Shown: positions 1 through 5,123, counted from the stretch's first letter. The stretch is 6,544 nt of DNA from JBEIDK01 sp040383485 (GCA_040383485.1 JBEIDK010000169.1:1-6544), one strand, 5' to 3'. A program made the numbers and translations. Notes: a model not told the origin generated them from the letters alone.

Positions 1-327
1 ATGTTCAATAATCTTATAAATAATAGCACGCAATTTCTGAATATCTGCAAATTGCATCATGTAAACTATTTGTATGCCTTTGGTTCGGCTACCAATACTA
101 ACTTTACAAATGAAAGCGATATTGATTTATTGGTTGAAATAGATGAAGTTGACCCTATAAAAAAGGGAGAGTTAATAATGTCGTTATGGGATAATTTTGA
201 AATTTATTTTAAACGAAAAGTTGACTTACTAACACAAAATTCGTTGCGGAATAAATACTTGATTCAAGAAATAGAAAACACTAAAATTTTAGTTTACGAT
301 GGAACGAAACAGGAAATTGTATGCTGA
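1..327 (+). CDS. mntA: MntA-like minimal nucleotidyltransferase, antitoxin of MNT/HEPN module 1
   Basis: This 108-residue protein has the fold signature of minimal nucleotidyltransferases. The motif GSX10DXD runs from Gly28-Ser29 to Asp40 and Asp42, and a third acidic residue sits at Asp75 in KVDLLT. In characterised MntA-HepT pairs, the MNT protein transfers AMP from ATP onto a tyrosine next to the HEPN active site and so silences the toxin. The basic residue often seen after GS (GSxARG) is replaced here by A-T-N-T, a variant that does not remove a metal ligand. The ATG is the first base of the window, so a longer N-terminus or the promoter cannot be judged, although about 108 residues is normal for the family. 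The gene overlaps the following HEPN gene by 29 bases, which points to translational coupling. The family assignment is secure. The antitoxin role is inferred from the pairing. Confidence 0.9.
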   Translation: MFNNLINNSTQFLNICKLHHVNYLYAFGSATNTNFTNESDIDLLVEIDEVDPIKKGELIMSLWDNFEIYFKRKVDLLTQNSLRNKYLIQEIENTKILVYDGTKQEIVC

Positions 328-628
328 TATTTTTAATGCCATTGAATTAGTAGAACAATTTACTTCTACTACAATTGATTACGCACAATATAATATAGAT
401 TTAAAAACGCGAAGTGCGGTTGAAAGGCAATTGGCAATAATTGGAGAAGCTTTAAGTCAACTGCGAAAATCAGATGAAAACTTATTTGATATTACCTCGG
501 CACAGCAAATAATCTCATTTCGAAACAGATTAATTCATTCTTACGATAGTATTGATAATGCCGTTGTTTGGTCAATTATAAAAAAGCATTTGCCACTTTT
601 GAAACTAGAAATTGAAAGCAAGTTTTAG
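299..628 (+). CDS. hepT: HepT-like HEPN ribonuclease toxin (DUF86), module 1
   Basis: This 109-residue, largely helical protein is a HEPN/DUF86 family member. It carries the family's central helix (VERQLAIIGEAL, residues 41-52) and an intact RX4HXY motif at residues 75-82: Arg75, His80 and Tyr82. In studied pairs, Arg and His form the RNase site at the HEPN dimer interface, and the tyrosine is AMPylated by the partner MntA. One such HEPN toxin trims tRNA 3' ends. All three residues are present, so this copy is predicted to be active. It starts inside the end of the upstream mntA (29-base overlap, different frame), the usual bicistronic layout with the antitoxin first. Length is normal for the family. 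RNase activity and target are inferred from the family, not seen in the sequence. Confidence 0.9.
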   Translation: MERNRKLYADIFNAIELVEQFTSTTIDYAQYNIDLKTRSAVERQLAIIGEALSQLRKSDENLFDITSAQQIISFRNRLIHSYDSIDNAVVWSIIKKHLPLLKLEIESKF

Positions 629-649
629 CTTAATATGATTGATTAGCAT

Positions 650-658
650 AAACGTTGA
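650..658 (+). repeat. Left copy of AAACGTTGA direct repeat
   Basis: AAACGTTGA occurs here and again at 944-952, in the same orientation. Allowing one extra A in this copy, the match extends to AAACGTTGA(A)GTA. The pair encloses the antitoxin-like ORF almost exactly, with the right copy covering its stop codon. It may be a trace of a small inserted or recombined unit. It is short, so chance is possible. Confidence 0.4.
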
Positions 659-704
659 AGTAGAAAGTGAAAGTTTCATGCAATCCACTAATTCAAAACT
701 GAAA

Positions 705-735
705 GTTGAACTTAAAAATATTACTTTTATCTTTA
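705..735 (+). promoter_or_regulatory. Possible weak Bacteroidota-type promoter of the antitoxin-like ORF
   Basis: GTTG (705-708) is separated by 19 bases from TATCTTTA (728-735). This resembles the Bacteroidota consensus TTTG-N19/20-TAnnTTTG with one mismatch in each half. The ATG at 749 follows 13 bases later. In DNA this rich in A and T, such a match is weak evidence. Confidence 0.25.
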
Positions 736-748
736 TAAAAATAAAAAA

Positions 749-952
749 ATGATTAGAACAATAGTAACTCCCGAAACACAGACTGTTACTTTTAATGTGC
801 CACAATATTATATTGGTAAAGAGCTGGAAGTTATTGCCTTTACTGCTAATGAAGGCTTAACATCTTACAATAAAGCTTTCAGCAAAAAGGCTTCATTTAG
901 CGCTTTATCTATAGATACAAAATCATTTAAATTTGATTGGCGGAAACGTTGA
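749..952 (+). CDS. Orphan antitoxin-like small protein, C-terminus probably frameshifted
   Basis: This 67-residue protein resembles a common small Bacteroidota family with an N-terminal pattern like 'I..P..Q...F.VP..YIGKELEVIAF' and a tail like 'ALSIDTKSFKF', usually found just upstream of a PIN-domain toxin gene. The beta-rich N-terminus is what one expects of the DNA-binding and dimerising half, and the tail would wrap the toxin. Here the expected ending (of the type FNR-E-E-A-N-x-E) is replaced by FDWRKR. A one-base shift near 940 would instead read G-G-N-V-E and stop at 954-956, so the end looks frameshifted. No PIN-domain or other toxin follows: the next gene is a second mntA. The ORF may be an orphan that regulates itself, or decaying. 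Family recognition is from memory of typical sequences and is moderate. Confidence 0.55.
   Translation: MIRTIVTPETQTVTFNVPQYYIGKELEVIAFTANEGLTSYNKAFSKKASFSALSIDTKSFKFDWRKR
944..952 (+). repeat. Right copy of AAACGTTGA direct repeat
   Basis: This is the second copy of the nine-base repeat seen at 650-658, in the same orientation, and it ends on the stop codon of the antitoxin-like ORF. The distance between copies is 294 bases. A related AAACGTTG also occurs at 5987-5994, far from the island, which weakens a specific role. Confidence 0.4.
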
Positions 953-960
953 GTAATAAC

Positions 961-975
961 TTACTTGTAAAGTAA
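961..975. promoter_or_regulatory. Inverted repeat upstream of mntA2, possible operator
   Basis: TTACTT-GTA-AAGTAA is a perfect inverted repeat with six-base arms, immediately upstream of the promoter-like element of the second module. TA modules often regulate themselves through such palindromes. MNT/HEPN proteins themselves lack an obvious DNA-binding domain, so if this is an operator another protein, perhaps the small antitoxin-like product upstream, would have to bind it. This is inference from position only. Confidence 0.3.
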
Positions 976-976
976 C

Positions 977-1008
977 TTTATGTTCCGTTAAAAATAATGC
1001 TATTTTTG
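977..1008 (+). promoter_or_regulatory. Bacteroidota-type promoter of the second mntA-hepT module
   Basis: TATTTTTG (1001-1008) matches the Bacteroidota -7 consensus TAnnTTTG exactly, and TTTA (977-980), twenty bases upstream, differs from the -33 TTTG by one base. The mntA2 ATG begins only five bases after the -7 box, so a transcript from here would have almost no 5' leader. Either the message is leaderless or this match is fortuitous. Confidence 0.45.
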
Positions 1009-1012
1009 AAAA

Positions 1013-1327
1013 ATGAAATCAATAAATACCAAGCAAGAACTTTTTAGCATTATTAAGTTACATCAGCAAAACATTTTTGCATTTGGCGTAATTAAAATAG
1101 GTGTGTTTGGTTCATTTGCAAGAGATACAGCAAATGAAGAGAGTGATGTAGATTTCTTTATCGAATTTAAATCAGAAAACAAAACCTTGAAAAATTTCTT
1201 AGGATTAAAATATTACTTAGAAGAGTTATTACATAGAAAAATTGAAATTGTAACACCACAATCGTTGAACAAATTTATTGGTAAATACATTTTACAAGAA
1301 ATTGAATATGTCGCCATCGCTGCTTGA
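1013..1327 (+). CDS. mntA: MntA-like minimal nucleotidyltransferase, antitoxin of MNT/HEPN module 2
   Basis: This 104-residue nucleotidyltransferase has the motif GSX10DXD: Gly33-Ser34, then Asp45 and Asp47, in the classic context VFGSFARD. It would AMPylate the partner HepT. The third acidic position, usually Asp in KVDLVT, is Glu78 in RKIEIVTP. This is a conservative change whose effect is uncertain, and I have not checked how common it is. The protein is clearly diverged from the first MntA of the window, with only the motifs and the C-terminal 'K-Y-x-L-Q-E-I-E' similar, so the two modules are not a recent duplication. It overlaps the next gene by 20 bases. Family assignment is secure, and the antitoxin role is inferred from the pairing. 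Confidence 0.88.
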   Translation: MKSINTKQELFSIIKLHQQNIFAFGVIKIGVFGSFARDTANEESDVDFFIEFKSENKTLKNFLGLKYYLEELLHRKIEIVTPQSLNKFIGKYILQEIEYVAIAA

Positions 1328-1658
1328 TTTTTTAAAACATATTTTGCACGAATGCAATAACATTGTTGATTCATCGGCAAATAAAACTCGTGAGGATGTT
1401 TTAGACAACGAAACACAAAGCAAAGCAATAATGCGCAGTTTGGAAATTATTGGAGAAGCCACAAAAAAGTTGCCTCACGAATTTAGAACATATTATCCGC
1501 AAATAGACTTGAAAAATATAGCTGGAATGCATGATGTATTAATTCATAATTATTTTGGTGTTGATTACGATTTGGTTTGGAGTGTTGTAACATCAGAAAT
1601 ACCCGAAATGCAACACGAATTAGAAAGAATAATTGAAATAGAAAGTGATAAAATTTGA
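1308..1658 (+). CDS. hepT: HepT-like HEPN protein, module 2, with altered RNase motif
   Basis: This is a HEPN/DUF86 protein of 116 residues from the ATG at 1308. The conserved central helix is present (IMRSLEIIGEATKKLP, residues 41-56), as is the C-terminal 'GM-DVLIHNYFGVD' block. The family motif RX4HXY should read R-D-V-L-I-H-N-Y, but its first residue is His75 (codon CAT, 1530-1532), while His80 and Tyr82 are kept. CAT is one transition away from the arginine codon CGT. Loss of this arginine would be expected to weaken or abolish RNase activity, leaving a disarmed toxin whose AMPylated tyrosine remains. A TTG ten codons upstream (1278) could also start translation, but the ATG gives the usual family length and a typical 20-base overlap with mntA2. 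The gene ends next to a foreign gene remnant. Confidence 0.87.
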   Translation: MSPSLLDFLKHILHECNNIVDSSANKTREDVLDNETQSKAIMRSLEIIGEATKKLPHEFRTYYPQIDLKNIAGMHDVLIHNYFGVDYDLVWSVVTSEIPEMQHELERIIEIESDKI

Positions 1659-1670
1659 TTTTATAATGCC
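1658..1670 (+). repeat. Left copy of 13-bp direct repeat ATTTTATAATGCC
   Basis: The sequence ATTTTATAATGCC lies here, at the junction between the hepT2 stop codon and the phosphatase remnant, and again at 1829-1841 inside the 3' end of the desaturase gene. The two copies are in the same orientation, 171 bases apart. It is mostly A and T, so chance cannot be excluded, but its position at the junction is suggestive. Confidence 0.5.
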
Positions 1671-1736
1671 CACCTGCAATGGCGAGGAAACAACGAACAG
1701 GTTGATGATATTTGTATTATTGGTGTGAGGGTATAA
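1659..1736 (+). pseudogene. 3' remnant of a SpoIIE/PP2C-type phosphatase gene
   Basis: Directly after the hepT2 stop, and in the same frame, an open stretch of 25 codons without a start ends in WRGNNEQVDDICIIGVRV and a TAA at 1734-1736. The pattern W-[RK]-G-N-x-E-Q-V-D-D-[IV]-x-[IV]-[IL]-G-[VI]-[RK]-[IV] is the characteristic C-terminus of Bacteroidota SpoIIE-family serine phosphatases, often fused to TPR or sensor domains. The DD pair contributes to metal binding in PP2C-type enzymes. All the upstream domains are missing, so it cannot be functional. A strong palindrome overlaps its stop and was probably the old gene's terminator. The likely reading is that the TA island replaced the 5' part of this gene. 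The assignment rests on a short motif recognised by eye. Confidence 0.6.
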
Positions 1737-1754
1737 TCTCGGCTAAGCCGAGAT
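1736..1754. terminator. Perfect 19-bp GC-rich palindrome, likely terminator or REP-like element
   Basis: ATCTCGGCTAAGCCGAGAT has nine-base arms (1736-1744 and 1746-1754) around a single central A, unusually GC-rich for this region. It overlaps the stop codon of the phosphatase remnant and lies between converging genes (hepT2 and the desaturase). It would fold as a stem with a small loop in RNA of either strand. No long U-run follows, so it may act as a weak terminator, a 3'-end stabiliser, or be a dispersed repeat. Confidence 0.5.
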
Positions 1755-1814
1755 GAATTATAAATGATGAATTTTGAATGAAAAAGACAGTGACAAAACT
1801 ATTAAGTCAATTCA

Positions 1815-2549
1815 TCAAACAACCTTCAATTTTATAATGCCAATAAAATTAAGTCCTCGCATGATTATATAGGTAACATCAAACTCAAACCATTTACGTG
1901 CAAAGTTTGCATTGTCTTTTTCTTTATGATGATTATTTTGAAACAACTCTCCCATTAAAATAACTCCCCAAGGCGTAGTATTTTTTGAGTGGTCTTCTAA
2001 ACCATAATTTCTATAGCCTAATTTATGCCCAAACCAGTTAACAATGGCACCTTGTATTGGTCCCATAAAGAAGTGAATAGGCAATAAAAGAAACCACCAA
2101 AAATTAGGAGCAAAAGCAATGTAAAAAGCAATGTAACCAGCAATAAAAAAGCCACGTGTAACATTATTATCTCCAAACTTGTCAAGCCTATCCCAAATTG
2201 GCAAATAGTCTTTGGTAAACTTTTCTTCAGGTACATTTTTATTAGTAACAAAAGCATTAAATATAGCAGCAGTATGCATCATCATATGATAAATATCTTT
2301 GAAAAAATAGGGAGAATGTGGGTCTTTCTCTGTATCGCTATATTCATGATGCATACGGTGCATTACAGCATATGCACGAGGAACAAGGAAAGATGATCCT
2401 TGTGCAAACCAGGTTAAAAAATAAAAAACTTTCTCCCATCCTTTGCTGGTGGTATACATTTGGTGCGAGGCAAAACGATGTAAGAAAAAAGTATGAAAGA
2501 ACAAAGATAAAAACCAGTGAAGAAGAAAGAATGTAAGTATTGCTGTCAT
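1815..2549 (-). CDS. Acyl-CoA desaturase-type fatty acid desaturase
   Basis: This 244-residue integral membrane di-iron enzyme would insert a double bond into fatty acyl chains and so adjust membrane fluidity. The metal-binding histidine boxes are visible. Box 1 is HRFASH (His24, His29), and box 2 is HRMHHEY (His64, His67, His68), followed by the typical DTEKDPHSP. The NWFGH box has Asn171 and His175, and the last box is QNNHH (Gln204, His207, His208), where many relatives have HNNHH. Hydrophobic stretches lie at about 1-23, 40-58, 133-147 and 150-170. The length is on the short side for the superfamily but typical of compact bacterial members, and both ends look complete. The ATG is chosen because the first hydrophobic helix begins at once. 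It is transcribed alone, converging on the TA island, and its last codons contain one copy of the 13-bp repeat. The exact substrate and double-bond position cannot be told. Confidence 0.88.
   Translation of the reverse strand: MTAILTFFLLHWFLSLFFHTFFLHRFASHQMYTTSKGWEKVFYFLTWFAQGSSFLVPRAYAVMHRMHHEYSDTEKDPHSPYFFKDIYHMMMHTAAIFNAFVTNKNVPEEKFTKDYLPIWDRLDKFGDNNVTRGFFIAGYIAFYIAFAPNFWWFLLLPIHFFMGPIQGAIVNWFGHKLGYRNYGLEDHSKNTTPWGVILMGELFQNNHHKEKDNANFARKWFEFDVTYIIMRGLNFIGIIKLKVV
1829..1841 (+). repeat. Right copy of 13-bp direct repeat ATTTTATAATGCC
   Basis: This is the second copy of the repeat at 1658-1670. It lies within the desaturase coding sequence and encodes, on the minus strand, part of the C-terminal GIIKL. 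Because it is within a coding region that looks intact, this copy may be the ancestral one, with the left copy arising at a recombination junction. Confidence 0.45.
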
Positions 2550-2697
2550 TTTTTAAGTGTATGAACCTAGTAACAGATTTATTATTTTATTGTTTAGCGC
2601 GCAATGTTAAGAATTAAAAACTTTTATTAGATTAAAGTTACAGGAAATAAAAAGTGAGATATGTCATTTGTTTATCCTATTTTATTTAATGAATGAA

Positions 2698-3321
2698 TTA
2701 AACCAAGCTATAGTAAATCTTACCTTGAAGAATGGTTGGTTTTATAATGTTCCATTTTATAAGTTGCGCAACTGTTTCAATAACTGATTTATATTTTAAT
2801 TTCGATTGATTTGAAATTCTTGATAAGGATAGCTCCGTTTCAAATTCGAACAAACGAAGAACTGTTTCTTCGTTTTTAGTATAAGTTGAAGTTTTATATG
2901 GATTCAATTCATCTTTCCAAACGGTTATCATTACTGGGTTTGCACAATAGTTTGAGGCATCGTTTCTAAAATAGGCTATATATTTATTTTCTGAATTCAA
3001 TGCCATTATTGGCTTGGCATTACTTTCTTTAATAATTATTTCTAGCACTTCTTTATTTTCAATATTCCATTGTTTATATTCAAATTCTACTATTGGCTTA
3101 CAGTATAGTTCGCAAGCTGATTGAATCATGTAAAATTCTTCAGTGCTCCTTACTCCAGCAATACTGCCATTGTCCTTGACTCCAATCAATATACTTCCTC
3201 CGTTAGTATTGGAAAATGAACTAATTGTTTCTGCAATTTTTCTTGCATCATTAATTTCAAATTTAAATTCTAAAATTTGACTTTCTCTAGTCTTAATTCT
3301 TTCAATTAAAGTAGTATTCAT
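2698..3321 (-). CDS. AlbA_2 (Schlafen-type) domain protein with C-terminal winged-helix-like region
   Basis: This 207-residue protein begins with an AlbA_2 domain (about residues 12-125). Diagnostic features are E18-F19-K20 in 'ILEFKFE', the helix 'ARKIAETISSFSNTNGG', and the strand-turn 'GGSILIGVKDNGSIAGV' (residues 41-57). The domain is found in putative transcriptional regulators, Schlafen-like nucleases and some phage-defence proteins, and binds nucleic acid or acts as a nuclease. The C-terminal 60 residues (EETVLRLF...LSLSRISNQSKLKYKSVIETVAQLIKWNIIK) read like a winged helix-turn-helix, so a DNA-binding regulator is the simplest guess. It lacks the longer ATP-binding C-terminus of many 'ATP-binding' AlbA_2 proteins. 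It stands divergent to the secreted protein gene and 148 bases upstream of the desaturase gene on the same strand. Whether it regulates either is unknown. Confidence 0.8.
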   Translation of the reverse strand: MNTTLIERIKTRESQILEFKFEINDARKIAETISSFSNTNGGSILIGVKDNGSIAGVRSTEEFYMIQSACELYCKPIVEFEYKQWNIENKEVLEIIIKESNAKPIMALNSENKYIAYFRNDASNYCANPVMITVWKDELNPYKTSTYTKNEETVLRLFEFETELSLSRISNQSKLKYKSVIETVAQLIKWNIIKPTILQGKIYYSLV

Positions 3322-3335
3322 AATGCTCTAAAATC

Positions 3336-3354
3336 TATTGTCAAGAAAACAATA
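3336..3354. promoter_or_regulatory. Inverted repeat in the divergent promoter region
   Basis: TATTGT (3336-3341) and ACAATA (3349-3354) form six-base arms around a seven-base spacer, 15 bases upstream of the AlbA_2-domain gene and within the region shared with the divergent secreted protein gene. It could be an autoregulatory operator for the winged-helix protein. The arms are AT-rich and short, so support is weak. Confidence 0.25.
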
Positions 3355-3432
3355 ATTCTAAAATTTATACGTTATCAGTTTAAATTAACACACATGATAA
3401 GATAAAGTACTCTAATTCTTAATTTATCAATC

Positions 3433-4296
3433 ATGAAAGCTATTAGATTAATTGCCCAAACAATTTTAGTAATATTTATTAATTGCAAATTTACTATTGC
3501 CCATTCAAAAAAGTATATTTCAATTGAAGAAGCTATCAATAGAAAGTTGATTCAGGCGAATATTACTAGTACCGGTGACCATGAAGAATTTTGTATAAAG
3601 GCCAATATTAAAAGTTTAGTAAAGGATACTTGCTATATTTTAATTGAGGCTGGAAGAAGATTAGATAGCGAAAAAGAATATGAACAAGATATTTTAGTGA
3701 CTAAAGAGTCTAAGTTTAAAGTGCCTCCATTTAAGGAAGTAAAAGAAAAAGTGTACGGCTTTTGCTGTCAATTGGGCAACTCTTGTCCTCAAATGAATAG
3801 TAAATTTCGGGTAGGTAAAATGGCTGATTCAATTCTGGTAAAACTTGCTAACTACATAAATAAACATCAAGTAACCCCCTCGGCACAGCAAAATTCAGTA
3901 TGGGCATTTTCTAATAATAGAAGTATTGAGACAATACCTCAAAGCTTCAACCAATCGTCTGATTCATTCATTCAATTTTGTGCAGCACTCAAAAAAGTGC
4001 AACCGCCAAATTATTATTATGATTATAGAAAGGTGACCGGTTTAATGGTATCAGATATTAAAGATTTTTTCAATACTAAATTCGATTACAAAAAAAAGGC
4101 TAATGGTAGACTCCAAATTGTTGTGTTTGATAAAAAAGGGAATGTTATTAAAACTCTGGTAGATAATAATTTTGCAGGTTCAAGTGATTTATCATTTAGT
4201 TTTAAAATTCCTTTGTTTAATTGGAAAAGAGGAGATTATTTTTTGAGAGTAATAGAAAATAATGAGACTAGCTATGAGAAAAAAATTGAAGTTTGA
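3433..4296 (+). CDS. Secreted protein of unknown function
   Basis: This 287-residue protein has a short N-terminal signal peptide: Lys2 and Arg5, then a hydrophobic core (residues 6-16), with probable cleavage after Ala23. Cys18 is not in a proper lipobox (FINC), so a lipoprotein is unlikely. The first domain (about 28-150) starts with 'SIEEAINRKLIQANI' and contains cysteines 54, 67, 111, 112 and 118 and the block 'VYGFCCQLGNSCP', which could form disulfides outside the cytoplasm. I recall similar uncharacterised secreted proteins in Bacteroidota. The C-terminal part (about 223-287: 'GRLQIVVFDKKGNVIKTL', then 'YFLRVIENN..YEKKIEV') alternates beta strands like the Ig-like FlgD or type IX sorting-domain fold, but lacks clear T9SS signals. 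It is followed by an AT-rich hairpin and appears monocistronic. No function is proposed. Confidence 0.8.
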   Translation: MKAIRLIAQTILVIFINCKFTIAHSKKYISIEEAINRKLIQANITSTGDHEEFCIKANIKSLVKDTCYILIEAGRRLDSEKEYEQDILVTKESKFKVPPFKEVKEKVYGFCCQLGNSCPQMNSKFRVGKMADSILVKLANYINKHQVTPSAQQNSVWAFSNNRSIETIPQSFNQSSDSFIQFCAALKKVQPPNYYYDYRKVTGLMVSDIKDFFNTKFDYKKKANGRLQIVVFDKKGNVIKTLVDNNFAGSSDLSFSFKIPLFNWKRGDYFLRVIENNETSYEKKIEV

Positions 4297-4332
4297 TAAA
4301 ATTGGTGAGATTAAATTCCATTAATTTAAGTT

Positions 4333-4372
4333 AATGATTATTGCTAATAATTATTCGTAAAAACTTTTTTTT
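4333..4372 (+). terminator. Possible weak terminator after the secreted protein gene
   Basis: AATGATTATT (4333-4342) and AATAATTATT (4346-4355) pair fully in RNA with one G-U pair around the loop GCT, and a run of eight T follows at 4365-4372. The stem is nearly all A-U and the T-run is nine bases away, so it would be weak. The stretch also overlaps the promoter region of the next gene. Confidence 0.25.
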
Positions 4373-4379
4373 AGATTTG
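4372..4379 (+). promoter_or_regulatory. Bacteroidota-type -7 element of the BI-1 family gene
   Basis: TAGATTTG matches the consensus TAnnTTTG exactly and lies 21 bases before the ATG at 4401, a sensible distance for a short leader. No convincing TTTG -33 element is seen at the right spacing. The leader is A/T-rich and has no Shine-Dalgarno, as is usual in this phylum. Confidence 0.45.
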
Positions 4380-4400
4380 TTCTCAAATTTTAAATAAACA

Positions 4401-5123
4401 ATGGAAAACAACTTAAATTATTCTCAACAAAACTCTTTCGGAACAGAATCTCATGTTCGTACTTTTATGGCAAATGTTTTTGCATGGATGTTTCTAGCGC
4501 TAGCTCTTACAGCTATTGCAGCCTATTATTTTGCCTCTGACCCTGCTTTAATATCTACATTAATAAATGAAGATGGAAGCAGAACAGGTCTAGGCTATGT
4601 GGTAATATTTGCTCCACTAGGTTTTGTATTAGCATTAGGAATGGGCTTCAATAGATTTTCATATAGTGTTGTACTAACCTTATTTATCTCTTATGCCATA
4701 ATTATGGGCGTAAGTCTTAGCTTTATTCTTTTAATCTTTACTGGTGCAAGTATCTTTAAAACATTTGCAATTTGTTCGGCAATGTTTGGTGTAATGGCAG
4801 TTTTAGGTTATACTACCAAAACAGATTTGTCTAAAATGGGTTCATTATTAATGATGGCTTTAGTAGGTTTAATAATTGCTTCAATCATTAATTACTTTAT
4901 GAACAGTGATACAATGAGTTATATAATTAGTTTTATTGGTGTTGTTGTTATTTTTACGGGTCTAACTGCTTATGATGTTCAAAAATTAAAAGACATAGCA
5001 GCAGGCAATGCCTATGAAGGTGAAACTACAAAGAAATTAGTAATCATGGGAGCCTTAAATTTATACCTTGATTTTATTAATTTATTCTTGTATTTATTAA
5101 GATTTTTTGGCGATAGAAAATAA
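4401..5123 (+). CDS. Bax inhibitor-1/YccA family membrane protein
   Basis: This 240-residue protein has about seven hydrophobic segments (roughly 22-45, 65-83, 86-100, 103-117, 121-136, 147-165 and 173-190), with a further half-buried C-terminal helix ending in the basic FFGDRK. The family (UPF0005, BsYetJ and YccA relatives) includes pH-sensitive calcium leak channels in the inner membrane, and YccA modulates the FtsH protease. The two conserved aspartates that gate BsYetJ have clear counterparts in 'GLTAYDVQKLK' (Asp192) and 'ALNLYLDFINLFLYLLR' (Asp224). The short hydrophilic N-terminus (MENNLNYSQQ) is typical, and the full length matches the family. The gene is monocistronic, with its own -7 element upstream and a strong hairpin 23 bases after the stop. 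The calcium-leak role is inferred from relatives. Confidence 0.93.
   Translation: MENNLNYSQQNSFGTESHVRTFMANVFAWMFLALALTAIAAYYFASDPALISTLINEDGSRTGLGYVVIFAPLGFVLALGMGFNRFSYSVVLTLFISYAIIMGVSLSFILLIFTGASIFKTFAICSAMFGVMAVLGYTTKTDLSKMGSLLMMALVGLIIASIINYFMNSDTMSYIISFIGVVVIFTGLTAYDVQKLKDIAAGNAYEGETTKKLVIMGALNLYLDFINLFLYLLRFFGDRK

Noticed and set aside
638..751. Small plus-strand frame (TTG at 638 or ATG at 677) ending in an ATGA overlap with the antitoxin-like ORF
   Set aside because: The overlap is tempting as a leader peptide, but the product (MQSTNSKLKVELKN...) is low complexity, and its final codons are A/T-rich leader sequence with a promoter-like element inside.
605..805. Minus-strand open frame of 66 codons
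   Set aside because: It overlaps the hepT1 end, the intergenic region and the antitoxin-like ORF, has a low-complexity composition, and shows no recognisable motif.
944..1000. Integron attC-like site after the antitoxin-like ORF (GTTGAGT fits GTTRRRY at 948-954)
   Set aside because: No matching RYYYAAC partner at a suitable distance and no paired L boxes were found. The core match alone is too short.
1213..1428. Minus-strand open frame of 71 codons
   Set aside because: It is antisense to mntA2/hepT2, whose family motifs are clear.
2018..2536. Frames at 2018-2257 (minus) and 2318-2536 (plus)
   Set aside because: Both lie within the desaturase gene, whose histidine boxes establish the real frame.
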